From assembly GCF_013113735.1 (NCBI RefSeq), contig NZ_CP053346.1, positions 4,726,001 to 4,790,000 of the forward strand: DNA of 64,000 bases, given 5' to 3'. Shown here piece after piece: positions 47,438-54,905 of the stretch. Source of the DNA: Sphingomonas sp. AP4-R1. GTDB lineage: Bacteria; Pseudomonadota; Alphaproteobacteria; Sphingomonadales; Sphingomonadaceae. Each line of letters begins with the position of its first letter. The stretch's first letter is position 1. The position numbers were made by a program, and so were the translations under genes. The notes beneath the pieces were generated by a model. That model saw only the letters and a program-made list of their open reading frames with translations, did no database searches and was not told the origin of the DNA.

Positions 47438-49296
47438 CGCCCGCCCCCCTCGTCGCCCTCGTCGGCAATCCCAATGCGGGCAAGAGCGCGCTGTTCAATG
47501 CGCTGACGGGCGCGCGCCAGAAGGTCGGCAATTATCCCGGCGTCACGGTCGAACGGAAATCGGGCCGGATGGCGCTCGACGACGGCCGCCCGATCGAGAT
47601 GCTCGATCTGCCCGGCACCTACAGCCTCGATCCGTCGAGCCCCGACGAGGCGGTGACGCGCGACGTGCTGATCGGCACGCAGGATGGCGAGCGCCGCCCC
47701 AATGCGATGGTCGTCGTGGTCGACGCCACCAATCTCGACAATCACCTCCGCTTCGCGCTCCAGCTGATCGCTTTGGGGCTGCCCACCGTGGTGGCGCTCA
47801 ACATGATCGACATGGCCGAGCGCGACGGCACGCAGATCGATATCGCGCGCCTTTCGGCCGAGCTGGGCGTGCCCGTCGTCGCCACCGTCGCCGTCCGCAA
47901 GCGCGGGCTGGAGGACCTGAAGGACGCGATCGGCCGCGCGAGCGCCGGCGGCGGCCGCGCGGTGGTGCCGCCGGTCCTTCCCGAAACCGACATCACCAGC
48001 CTGCAGCGGCGCGCCCGCCAGATCGCGCGCGCCGCGACCGTCCAGCGCCCGATCGCCACCCGCTGGACCGAGCGCTTCGATCGCGTCGCGCTCCATCCCG
48101 TCGCCGGGCCGATCCTGCTGGCGGTGCTGATGTTCGTGATGTTCCAGGCGGTCTTCTCCTGGAGTCAGGCGCCGATCGACTGGCTGGCCGCGCTGCAGGA
48201 ATGGCTCGCGGCCCAGGCCGTCGCGCATCTGCCGGACATGTTCCTGCGCGATCTGCTGGTGGAAGGCGTGATCAACGGCGTCGGCTCGGTCGTCGCCTTC
48301 CTGCCGCAGATCCTCGTCCTGTTCGCCTTCATCCTCGTGCTGGAGGCGTCGGGCTATATGGTCCGCGCGGCCTTCCTGATGGACCGGCTGATGGCGAGCG
48401 TGGGCCTGTCCGGTCGCGCCTTCATCCCGCTCCTCTCGTCGTTCGCCTGCGCCATCCCCGGCATCATGGCGACGCGCGCGATCGACGATCCGCGCGATCG
48501 CCTGACGACGATCCTGATCGCGCCGCTGATGACCTGCTCGGCGCGCCTGCCCGTTTATGCATTGATCATCGGCGCCTTCATTCCGGCGCGCGACGTGGCG
48601 CCGGGCGTCGGCCTGCAGGGGCTCGTCCTGTTCGGGCTCTATATCGCCGGCATCGTCGGCGCGATGGCGGCCTCGGCCGTGCTGCGGCGGACCGTCACCA
48701 AAGGCGGCGGCGGCGGCTTCATGATGGAATTGCCGCGCTATCAGCTGCCGGTGGTGCGCGACGTGCTGCTCGGCCTGTGGCAGCGCACCTTCGTCTTCAT
48801 GCGGCGCGCGGGCACGGTGATCCTCACCGTCACGGCGGTGCTGTGGCTGCTCACCTCCTATCCGAAGGTGCCGGTCGGCAGCCCGATGAAGCAGAGCGAA
48901 TATTCGATCGCCGGACACATCGCGAGCGCGCTGGAGCCCATCGTCCGCCCGATCGGCTTCGGCCACGATATGGCGCTGGCGATCATTCCCGCGATGGCCG
49001 CGCGCGAAGTGGCCGTGTCGGCGCTCCAGACGGTCTATTCGATCGACAGCGCCAGCGACGAGACGCAGGGCGAGAAGAAGCTGGCCGAGCGGCTGCAGGG
49101 CGCCTGGTCGCTCCCCACCGCCCTCGCCTTCCTCGCCTGGTTCGTGTTCGCACCCCAGTGCCTCTCCACCATCGCCGTGATCCGCCGCGAGACCAATGGC
49201 TGGCTGTGGCCCAGCTTCACGCTCGCCTATCTGTTCGGCATGGCATGGCTGGCGGCGGGCGCGACCTTCTGGACGGCGACCGCGCTGGGGTTGTAG
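47434..49296 (+). CDS. feoB: ferrous iron transport protein B (FeoB)
   Basis: A 620-residue Fe(II) transporter. The N-terminal GTPase domain has G1 GNPNAGKS (residues 11-18), the switch region VGNYPGVTVERKSG, G3 DLPGTYSLDPSSPDEAVTRD, and G4 NMID (about 126-129). The membrane part has two Gate repeats (LPQILVLFAFILVLEASGYM, SFACAIPGIMATRAIDDPRD, LLTSYP) with the conserved Cys of CAIPG. It is shorter than E. coli FeoB (773 residues) and lacks a FeoC gene, as in most alphaproteobacteria. Regulated with feoA. Confidence 0.95.
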   Translation: MTPAPLVALVGNPNAGKSALFNALTGARQKVGNYPGVTVERKSGRMALDDGRPIEMLDLPGTYSLDPSSPDEAVTRDVLIGTQDGERRPNAMVVVVDATNLDNHLRFALQLIALGLPTVVALNMIDMAERDGTQIDIARLSAELGVPVVATVAVRKRGLEDLKDAIGRASAGGGRAVVPPVLPETDITSLQRRARQIARAATVQRPIATRWTERFDRVALHPVAGPILLAVLMFVMFQAVFSWSQAPIDWLAALQEWLAAQAVAHLPDMFLRDLLVEGVINGVGSVVAFLPQILVLFAFILVLEASGYMVRAAFLMDRLMASVGLSGRAFIPLLSSFACAIPGIMATRAIDDPRDRLTTILIAPLMTCSARLPVYALIIGAFIPARDVAPGVGLQGLVLFGLYIAGIVGAMAASAVLRRTVTKGGGGGFMMELPRYQLPVVRDVLLGLWQRTFVFMRRAGTVILTVTAVLWLLTSYPKVPVGSPMKQSEYSIAGHIASALEPIVRPIGFGHDMALAIIPAMAAREVAVSALQTVYSIDSASDETQGEKKLAERLQGAWSLPTALAFLAWFVFAPQCLSTIAVIRRETNGWLWPSFTLAYLFGMAWLAAGATFWTATALGL

Positions 49297-49334
49297 CCCG
49301 TCGCTTATCCCCGACTTTGATGCGTCAAGCCCTC

Positions 49335-49424
49335 ATGCCGGACTTGTTCCGGCATCCACCGTGCGGCACAGTCCGTCCGATCGAGTTTCACGCATGGTGC
49401 CCCCGGGATGAGCCCGGGGTGACG
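49335..49424. repeat. two sphingomonad-type intergenic palindromes
   Basis: ATGCCGGACTTGTTCCGGCAT (49335-49355) and CCCCCGGGATGAGCCCGGGG followed by TGACG (49400-49424) are hairpin-forming members of the same GC-rich intergenic family seen at 50081, 51834, 57518 and 62381. They lie between feoB and ssb and may act as terminators of feoB. Confidence 0.55.
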
Positions 49425-49474
49425 CGGATCAGGCGCCTGCCGTCCGTTCTCACCCGACTATCGAGAGGAAAGAC

Positions 49475-50059
49475 ATGGCCGGATCGGTCAACAAGGTAAT
49501 TCTGGTCGGCAATCTGGGCCGCGATCCCGAATCGCGCAGCTTCCAGAATGGCGGCAAGGTCGTCGAACTGCGCATCGCCACGTCGGAGACGTGGAAGGAT
49601 CGCAGCAGCGGCGAGCGCAAGGAAAAGACCGAGTGGCACACGGTGAAGCTCTTCAACGAGGGCCTCGCCAACACCGCCGAGCGCTATCTGCGCAAGGGCA
49701 GCAAGGTCTATATTGAGGGCCAGCTCCAGACGCGGAAGTGGCAGGACCAGAGCGGCGCCGATCGCTATTCCACCGAGATCGTGCTGCAGGGCTTCAACGG
49801 CACGCTCGTGATGCTCGACGGCCCGCAGGGCGGTGGCCAGGGTGGCGGCGGTGCCAGCCGCGGCGGCTGGAACGAGGATGACGGCGGCGATTTCGGCGGC
49901 GGCTATGGTCAGGGTGGCGCAAGTGGCGGCGGAAGCGGCTTCGGCGGCGGCGCGGCCGGCGGCAGCTTCGGCGGTGCGCGCGGCGGCGGAAACGCGGGCG
50001 GTGCACGCCCGAGCCCGGCCCCCTTCGACAGCGATCTGGACGACGACGTCCCGTTCTAA
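49475..50059 (+). CDS. ssb: single-stranded DNA-binding protein
   Basis: A 194-residue SSB. The OB fold (residues about 1-112) begins [20 protein letters not shown] and has [40 protein letters not shown] and [21 protein letters not shown] long Gly-rich disordered linker follows, and the acidic tip is SDLDDDVPF, the C-terminal hook that binds replication and repair proteins. The ATG follows GAGAGGAAAGAC. It stands alone on the plus strand, convergent with DUF177. Confidence 0.96.
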   Translation: MAGSVNKVILVGNLGRDPESRSFQNGGKVVELRIATSETWKDRSSGERKEKTEWHTVKLFNEGLANTAERYLRKGSKVYIEGQLQTRKWQDQSGADRYSTEIVLQGFNGTLVMLDGPQGGGQGGGGASRGGWNEDDGGDFGGGYGQGGASGGGSGFGGGAAGGSFGGARGGGNAGGARPSPAPFDSDLDDDVPF

Positions 50060-50080
50060 GCAGACGCGTTCGCCTTGCTT

Positions 50081-50108
50081 CCGTACCCCGGCGAAAGCCG
50101 GGGTACGG
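50081..50108. terminator. bidirectional hairpin terminator between ssb and DUF177
   Basis: CCGTACCCCGGC (50081-50092) and GCCGGGGTACGG (50097-50108) form a perfect 12-base stem with a GAAA loop, placed between two convergent genes. No clear T-run on either side. Confidence 0.6.
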
Positions 50109-50115
50109 TCTCACA

Positions 50116-50649
50116 TCACTTCTTCAGCAGGTCCTTGAGGCCCGCCAGCGCGCCGGCGGGCTTGGCCTCCTCCTCGCTCTTCACGCCTGCCGCTTTCAGC
50201 GCCTGCGCCGCATGGGCCGCGCGCGGATAGGGATCGAGCGCCAGCGCCAGCGTCTGCGCCACCGCCTCGCCCACGTCGATACTGCCGCCCGTGTAGAACA
50301 GTTCGTCCAGTTCGCCCTCGTCCAGCTCCACTTCCTCGTCGCCGCCATTCGCGGCCTGCTCGGGCACGAAGCGCAGGGTGAAGGGCTCGTCGATCGCCTG
50401 CGGCACATCCTCGCCGCTCGCCACGCACGCCTGCACCACGTCGGCCACGATCCGGCCGGACACCTCGACCGCCTCGCCGACGCGCGTCAGCATCGTCTCC
50501 GCCTCCAGCCGGCCGATCGCCACGATGCGGAAGCGCGCCGTCAGCGCCGCACGCTCGGCCTCGTTCGCCGTCACGGCCAGCGCGCGCGCGCCTTCGCCGA
50601 GCGTGTCCAGCCGCACCGGCCGGGAAAATTCAGAAGTCACGTCCGCCAT
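50116..50649 (-). CDS. DUF177 (YceD-like) domain protein
   Basis: A 177-residue protein with the DUF177 features: an N-terminal strand-rich part (EFSRPVRLDTLGEGARAL), VEVSGRIVADVVQACVASGE with the conserved Cys in the core, an acidic run (GGDEEVELDEGELDELFYTG) and the segment SIDVGEAVAQTLALALDPYP RAAH. In E. coli YceD precedes rpmF and plsX; the family is linked to 23S rRNA processing and accumulation. Here it overlaps the end of the ubiquinol-cytochrome c chaperone gene by 13 bases; rpmF and plsX are not nearby. Confidence 0.9.
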   Translation of the reverse strand: MADVTSEFSRPVRLDTLGEGARALAVTANEAERAALTARFRIVAIGRLEAETMLTRVGEAVEVSGRIVADVVQACVASGEDVPQAIDEPFTLRFVPEQAANGGDEEVELDEGELDELFYTGGSIDVGEAVAQTLALALDPYPRAAHAAQALKAAGVKSEEEAKPAGALAGLKDLLKK

Positions 50650-51164
50650 GCACCATCCAATAATTCGTTCACCGGCGTCGCTTCCAGCGCCGTATACAGC
50701 GAAACCAGCCCGTGGCGCAGCACCGCCACCGCCGCCGGGTCCGCCGCATCGCTGCGCAGCAGGTTGCGCGCGATAGGCCCGTCGAGATCGCCTTCCCAGG
50801 CCAAACCGTCGCGGAACGCGCCGAGCCTGCCGCCCAGCGCGCCCATCATCCGGCCGACATGCTTGCCCACCACGATGTCGCCCACGCCCTGCTGGCGCAG
50901 CTGGCCGTCCATATCGTCCACGAACAATTCCGTCAGCCGCGCCGATGCGGCGACCGCCCGATCGCCCTCGCGCTCCAGCCGGATCAGCACGAGGCTCAGG
51001 ATCGTGGCGATCATGTCGAAGCGGCCGTCGATCGTGTCGGGCACCTTGCCCGCCTGATACCAGACCGGAAGGCGGGCGGCGGAGACGACCGCGCGATACA
51101 GCGGAACGAGCGCATCCCGCTCCGGATCGCGCCCGATCAGGCGGCTAATCAGCTTCGTGATCAA
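50637..51164 (-). CDS. ubiquinol-cytochrome c chaperone family protein
   Basis: A 175-residue protein of the CBP3/UQCC1 type, which helps assemble cytochrome b of the bc1 complex. It shows ALVPLYRAVVSAARLPVWYQ, VPDTIDGRFDMIATILSLVL, ARLTELFVDDMDGQLRQQGV and GDIVVGKHVGRMMGALGGRL, all characteristic. The start is a TTG at 51164 (LITKLISRLIGR), with AGGGA upstream; an overlapping ATG is out of frame. It is divergent from bamE, 121 bases away, and co-transcribed with DUF177. Confidence 0.92.
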   Translation of the reverse strand: MITKLISRLIGRDPERDALVPLYRAVVSAARLPVWYQAGKVPDTIDGRFDMIATILSLVLIRLEREGDRAVAASARLTELFVDDMDGQLRQQGVGDIVVGKHVGRMMGALGGRLGAFRDGLAWEGDLDGPIARNLLRSDAADPAAVAVLRHGLVSLYTALEATPVNELLDGAWRT

Positions 51165-51285
51165 TCCATCGTCCCTTTTGCGATCGCCCGTTCTTGCCTG
51201 ACCGCGGGCTCCCGCATATTGAGGCCCCCGCCCGCCGTTGCAATCCCGGCCGGGTTGCCGGTGTTCCCAACGGGAGAGAAGTTGA

Positions 51286-51771
51286 ATGCCCACCCTCGCA
51301 TCGCGCCGCCTGATGGTCGGCCTGTGCCTTGGTGCGGTCCTCCTTTCGGGCTGCACGCGCATTCGCGACCACAAGGGCTATGTCGTCGATTCGACGTTGG
51401 TCGAGAGCGTCCAGCCCGGAGTCGACAATCGCGATTCGGTGATGAAGACGCTCGGCCGCCCGAGCTTCGCGTCCGAATTCGATGATGGCGCCACCTGGTA
51501 TTATCTGTCGCGCGAGACGCGCCAGTTCGCCTTCACCAATCCGAAGCCGGTGCAGCAGGTGCTGCTCGCGGTCCACTTCACCAAGACCGGCGATGTCCTC
51601 AACGTGAAGAAGACGGGCACCGAGACGATCGCGAACGTCACGCCCTATGGCAAGAAGACGCCGACGCTCGGCCGCAATCGCGGCTTCTTCGCCGATCTGT
51701 TCGGCAATATCGGTGCCGGCGGCGCGAACGCCACCCGCGCGCCCACGGCGGACAATCCCACCAACCGTTGA
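51286..51771 (+). CDS. bamE: outer membrane assembly lipoprotein BamE (SmpA/OmlA)
   Basis: A 161-residue lipoprotein. The signal peptide ends in the lipobox LLSG-Cys22 or nearby (GAVLLSGCTRIRDHKGYVVD). The BamE domain follows: LVESVQPGVDNRDSVMKTLG, RPSFASEFDDGATWYYLSRE. In BamE the Q-P-G-x-(D/N) motif begins the lipid- and BamA-contacting region. The C-terminal 50 residues are an alphaproteobacterial extension (VTPYGKKTPTLGRNRGFFAD, LFGNIG). It belongs to the BAM complex, which inserts outer membrane barrels. Confidence 0.93.
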   Translation: MPTLASRRLMVGLCLGAVLLSGCTRIRDHKGYVVDSTLVESVQPGVDNRDSVMKTLGRPSFASEFDDGATWYYLSRETRQFAFTNPKPVQQVLLAVHFTKTGDVLNVKKTGTETIANVTPYGKKTPTLGRNRGFFADLFGNIGAGGANATRAPTADNPTNR

Positions 51772-51833
51772 TCCGGGCGTGAGGCCAGCAAGAGCTGGCA
51801 TCGCCTGAGGCGGAAGCGGCCTCCCCCAATATA

Positions 51834-51924
51834 CGTCATCCCGGCGAAAGCCGGGATCCATGTCGGCGACTCGCTCTCCTTTGAGCGAACCGTAATGTGG
51901 ATCCCGGCTTTCGCCGGGATGACG
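51834..51924. repeat. pair of 27-base intergenic repeats in inverted orientation
   Basis: CGTCATCCCGGCGAAAGCCG (first 20 bases of 51834-51860) is repeated as its exact reverse complement at 51898-51924 with 37 bases between. Each copy is itself a short hairpin (CCCGGC-GAAA-GCCGGG). The pair lies between the convergent bamE and maeB genes and can terminate both. Confidence 0.75.
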
Positions 51925-51958
51925 ATCTTTCAGAGGATGGCTTGCGCGATGCCGCCCG

Positions 51959-54223
51959 TCAGACGGCGATGCCCGCTCCCGCCAGCACCGCCAGCGTCAG
52001 CAGTTCGGATGCGGTCGACGACATGGTCGCGATCTGCACCGGCTTTTCCATGCCCACCAGCATCGGCCCGATCATCGCATCGGCGCCCACCACCTCGCGC
52101 AGCAGCTTGGCCGAAATGTTGGCCGACTGAAGGCCCGGCATGATCAGCACGTTCGCCGGCCCGGACAGGCGGCTGAACGGATAATTCTTCATCACGTCCT
52201 CGTTCAGCGCGACGTCGGGCGCGATATCGCCCTCATATTCGAAATCGGGCTTGTCCTGATCCAGCAAGGCGATGGCGTCGCGGACATTGTCGATCCAGGT
52301 GCCGTGCGGATTGCCAAAGGTGGAGAAGGAAAGGAACGCGACGCGCGGCTCATGCCCCATCTTGCGGGCGACATTGGCCGTATGCTGCGCGATCGCCGCC
52401 AGCTCCTTGGGCTCGGGCCGCTCGGTCACCATCGTGTCCGACAGGAACAAGGTGCGGTTCTTCGCCACCAGCACGTGGATGCCGCACGGGCGGCGGCCCT
52501 TCACCGGATCGATCACGCGGCGCACCTGCTGCAGCGTGCGCGCATAGGTGCGCGTGACGCCCGTGATCATCGCATCGCCCTGGCCCAGCGCCAGCAGCAG
52601 CGCGCCGAAGACGTTGCGGTCCTGATTGACCATCGATTCCACTTCGCGGCGCAGGTAACCGCGCCGCTGCAGCCGGCCGTACAGATAATCCACCATCTGC
52701 GGCACGAGCGGCGAGTGGCGGCTGTTGTGCAGTTCGAAGCCCTCGGGATTGGTGATGCCCATCTCGCGGAGCTTCTCCGGCACGCCGTCGCGGCCGACCA
52801 GCACCGGGATGCCATAGCCGCCCTCGCGGAAGGCGATCGCGGCGCGCAGCACCACTTCCTCTTCCGCTTCTGCGAAGATCACGCGCTTGGGATTGGCGCG
52901 TGCCGCCGCATAGGCGCTCGTCAGGACCGAGGTGGTCGGGTTCAGGCGGCCGCGCAGGCTGTCGCGATAGGCGGTCATGTCCTCGATCGACTTGCGCGCC
53001 ACGCCCGTCGTCATCGCGGCCTGCGCCACGGCGGCGGGCACGATCTCCATCAGGCGCGGATCGAACGGCGCCGGGATGATGTAATCGGTGCCGAACGAGG
53101 GCGCCCGGCCGCCATAGGCCGCCGCCACTTCCTCCGGCACCTGCTGCCGCGCCAGTTCCGCCAGCGCGCGGGCGGCGGCGATCTTCATCTCCTCGTTGAT
53201 CGTCGTCGCGCGCACGTCCAGCGCGCCGCGGAAGATGAACGGGAAGCCCAGCACGTTGTTCACCTGGTTCGGATAGTCCGAACGGCCGGTGGCGATGATG
53301 CAGTCGGGCCGCGCCGCCTTGGCTTCCGGCGGCGTGATCTCGGGATCGGGATTGGCCATCGCGAAGATGATCGGCTTGGGCGCCATCGTCTTCAGATAGG
53401 CGGCCGGCAGCGCGCCTGCGGCCGAAAGGCCCAGGAACACGTCCGCATCGACGAGCGCCTCTTCCAGCGTGCGCCGATCGGTGTTGGCGGCATGGGCCGA
53501 CTGCCACTGGTTGATGTCGTCGCGGCCCTTGTGGAGCACGCCGGTGCGGTCGCACATCAGCACCTGATCGTTCGGCACGCCCATCGCCTTGATCAGCTCG
53601 GTGCAGGCGATCGCCGCCGCGCCCGCGCCGTTCACGACGACATTGACGGTGCGGATGTCGCGCCCGGTGAGGAAGCAGGCGTTGATCAGGCCGGCGGCGG
53701 TGATGATCGCGGTGCCGTGCTGGTCATCGTGCATCACCGGAATGTTCATGCGCTCGCGCAGCGTCTGCTCGATCACGAAGCATTCGGGGGCCTTGATGTC
53801 CTCCAGATTGATGCCGCCGAAGCTCGGCTCCATCAGGGCGACCGCGTTGATGAAGGCGTCCACATCCTCGGTCGCCAGCTCGATATCGATCGAGTCGACG
53901 TCGGCGAAGCGCTTGAACAGCACCGCCTTGCCTTCCATCACCGGCTTGGAGGCGAGCGCGCCGAGATTGCCGAGGCCGAGGATCGCGGTGCCGTTCGAGA
54001 TCACCGCGACCAGATTGCCCTTGGCCGTATAATCGAACGCGGCGCCCGGATTTTCGGCGATCGCGCGTACCGGCACGGCCACGCCGGGCGAGTAAGCGAG
54101 GCTCAGGTCGCGCTGCGTCGCCATCGGCTTCGACGCGACGATCTCGATCTTGCCGGGGCGCCCTTGCGAGTGAAAGTTCAGAGCCTCGCGCTCGGAAAAT
54201 TCGACGTTGCTGCCCTCGGCCAT
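51959..54223 (-). CDS. maeB: NADP-dependent malic enzyme with phosphotransacetylase-like domain (MaeB)
   Basis: A 754-residue enzyme that converts malate to pyruvate and CO2. The malic enzyme part (residues about 1-425) shows LSLAYSPGVAVPVRAIAENP, ISNGTAILGLGNLGALASKP, the metal/substrate segment FGGINLEDIKAPECF, IPVMHDDQHGTAIITAAGLI, the nucleotide site VNGAGAAAIACTELIKAMG and FAMANPDPEI. Residues about 430-754 are a phosphotransacetylase-like domain (SFSTFGNPHG, NVLIMPGLQSANISAKLLRE), probably regulatory, as in other large bacterial MaeB proteins. The ATG at 54223 is the family start. The gene is monocistronic. Confidence 0.96.
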   Translation of the reverse strand: MAEGSNVEFSEREALNFHSQGRPGKIEIVASKPMATQRDLSLAYSPGVAVPVRAIAENPGAAFDYTAKGNLVAVISNGTAILGLGNLGALASKPVMEGKAVLFKRFADVDSIDIELATEDVDAFINAVALMEPSFGGINLEDIKAPECFVIEQTLRERMNIPVMHDDQHGTAIITAAGLINACFLTGRDIRTVNVVVNGAGAAAIACTELIKAMGVPNDQVLMCDRTGVLHKGRDDINQWQSAHAANTDRRTLEEALVDADVFLGLSAAGALPAAYLKTMAPKPIIFAMANPDPEITPPEAKAARPDCIIATGRSDYPNQVNNVLGFPFIFRGALDVRATTINEEMKIAAARALAELARQQVPEEVAAAYGGRAPSFGTDYIIPAPFDPRLMEIVPAAVAQAAMTTGVARKSIEDMTAYRDSLRGRLNPTTSVLTSAYAAARANPKRVIFAEAEEEVVLRAAIAFREGGYGIPVLVGRDGVPEKLREMGITNPEGFELHNSRHSPLVPQMVDYLYGRLQRRGYLRREVESMVNQDRNVFGALLLALGQGDAMITGVTRTYARTLQQVRRVIDPVKGRRPCGIHVLVAKNRTLFLSDTMVTERPEPKELAAIAQHTANVARKMGHEPRVAFLSFSTFGNPHGTWIDNVRDAIALLDQDKPDFEYEGDIAPDVALNEDVMKNYPFSRLSGPANVLIMPGLQSANISAKLLREVVGADAMIGPMLVGMEKPVQIATMSSTASELLTLAVLAGAGIAV

Positions 54224-54360
54224 GCGTTACTCCTGTCTGCGAGCCCCGCCCTATAGCCGCTGAGCCCCATGAGGGAACCGCCAAACGATGCGGATCGTAA
54301 CTTGTCCGGCAGCGACTTGCCTGGGTGGTGCGCGACCGGCCGAGGCGTTATGCTCGGGCC

Positions 54361-54630
54361 ATGAACGTGGAACGCGGATCATTCGACGGTGAGGAGACGT
54401 CCGAGCAGGCGGCGGAGCTGGATGCGCGCATCGCCGCACTGGCCGAGGCGGCCATGCGCGACCCCGCCTATCGGGCCATTTTCGGTCCGGAAAATGATGA
54501 TGCGCGGCTGGCCCAGGCGCGCGCTGATATCGCGGCCGGACGCGTAGTGCCTCATGAAAAGGTCGCCGAATGGCTGAAGACGTGGGGCAAGCCCGACGCA
54601 GGGCCACCACCACGCGAATGGTTCGAGTAG
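54361..54630 (+). CDS. type II antitoxin (ParD/RelB-like)
   Basis: An 89-residue acidic protein (GEETSEQAAELDARIAALAE, AAMRDPAYRAIFGPENDDAR) ending in the segment DIAAGRVVPHEKVAEWLKTW, which is typical of antitoxins paired with ParE/RelE toxins. It overlaps the toxin gene by 13 bases. The start is the ATG at 54361; a GTG 12 codons upstream is a weaker choice. The antitoxin would bind and neutralise the toxin and repress the pair. Confidence 0.82.
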   Translation: MNVERGSFDGEETSEQAAELDARIAALAEAAMRDPAYRAIFGPENDDARLAQARADIAAGRVVPHEKVAEWLKTWGKPDAGPPPREWFE

Positions 54631-54905
54631 TCTGGACAAAGCTCGCGATCGACCGGCTGGAGTCCATCCGAAGCTATATATCGATCTCCAACCCTTACGC
54701 CGCTGATCGGCTGGCCGGACGAATCTTCGCCGCCGGGCAAAGCCTGAGCGAGTTTCCCCGACGCGGCCGCCCCGCACGTGACGATTGTCGCGAACTGGTG
54801 GTGCATCGATCCTATGTGATTCTATACCAGATTTCCGCCGAAACCGTTTCCATCCTCGACGTGCGCCACGCCGCCCAACTGCAAGACGAACCCGGACAGC
54901 CATGA
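54618..54905 (+). CDS. ParE/RelE family toxin
   Basis: A 95-residue protein with the ParE-type pattern [60 protein letters not shown] and HRSYVILYQISAETVSILDV, then RHAAQ. The order helix-helix, basic RRGR turn, and final YxI and L-D-V-R-H strands are those of the family. ParE toxins poison DNA gyrase, while RelE toxins cut mRNA; which one applies here is not decided. It overlaps mutS by 4 bases, an unusual tie of a toxin to a repair gene. Confidence 0.85.
   Translation: MVRVVWTKLAIDRLESIRSYISISNPYAADRLAGRIFAAGQSLSEFPRRGRPARDDCRELVVHRSYVILYQISAETVSILDVRHAAQLQDEPGQP

Noticed and set aside
47332..48966. 544-codon frame opposite feoB
   Set aside because: Antisense to FeoB with all G motifs; strongly His/Arg/Asp-rich and without any motif.
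52304..54256. 650-codon frame opposite maeB
   Set aside because: Antisense to a complete malic enzyme; composition (Arg, His, Ala) is that of a shadow frame.
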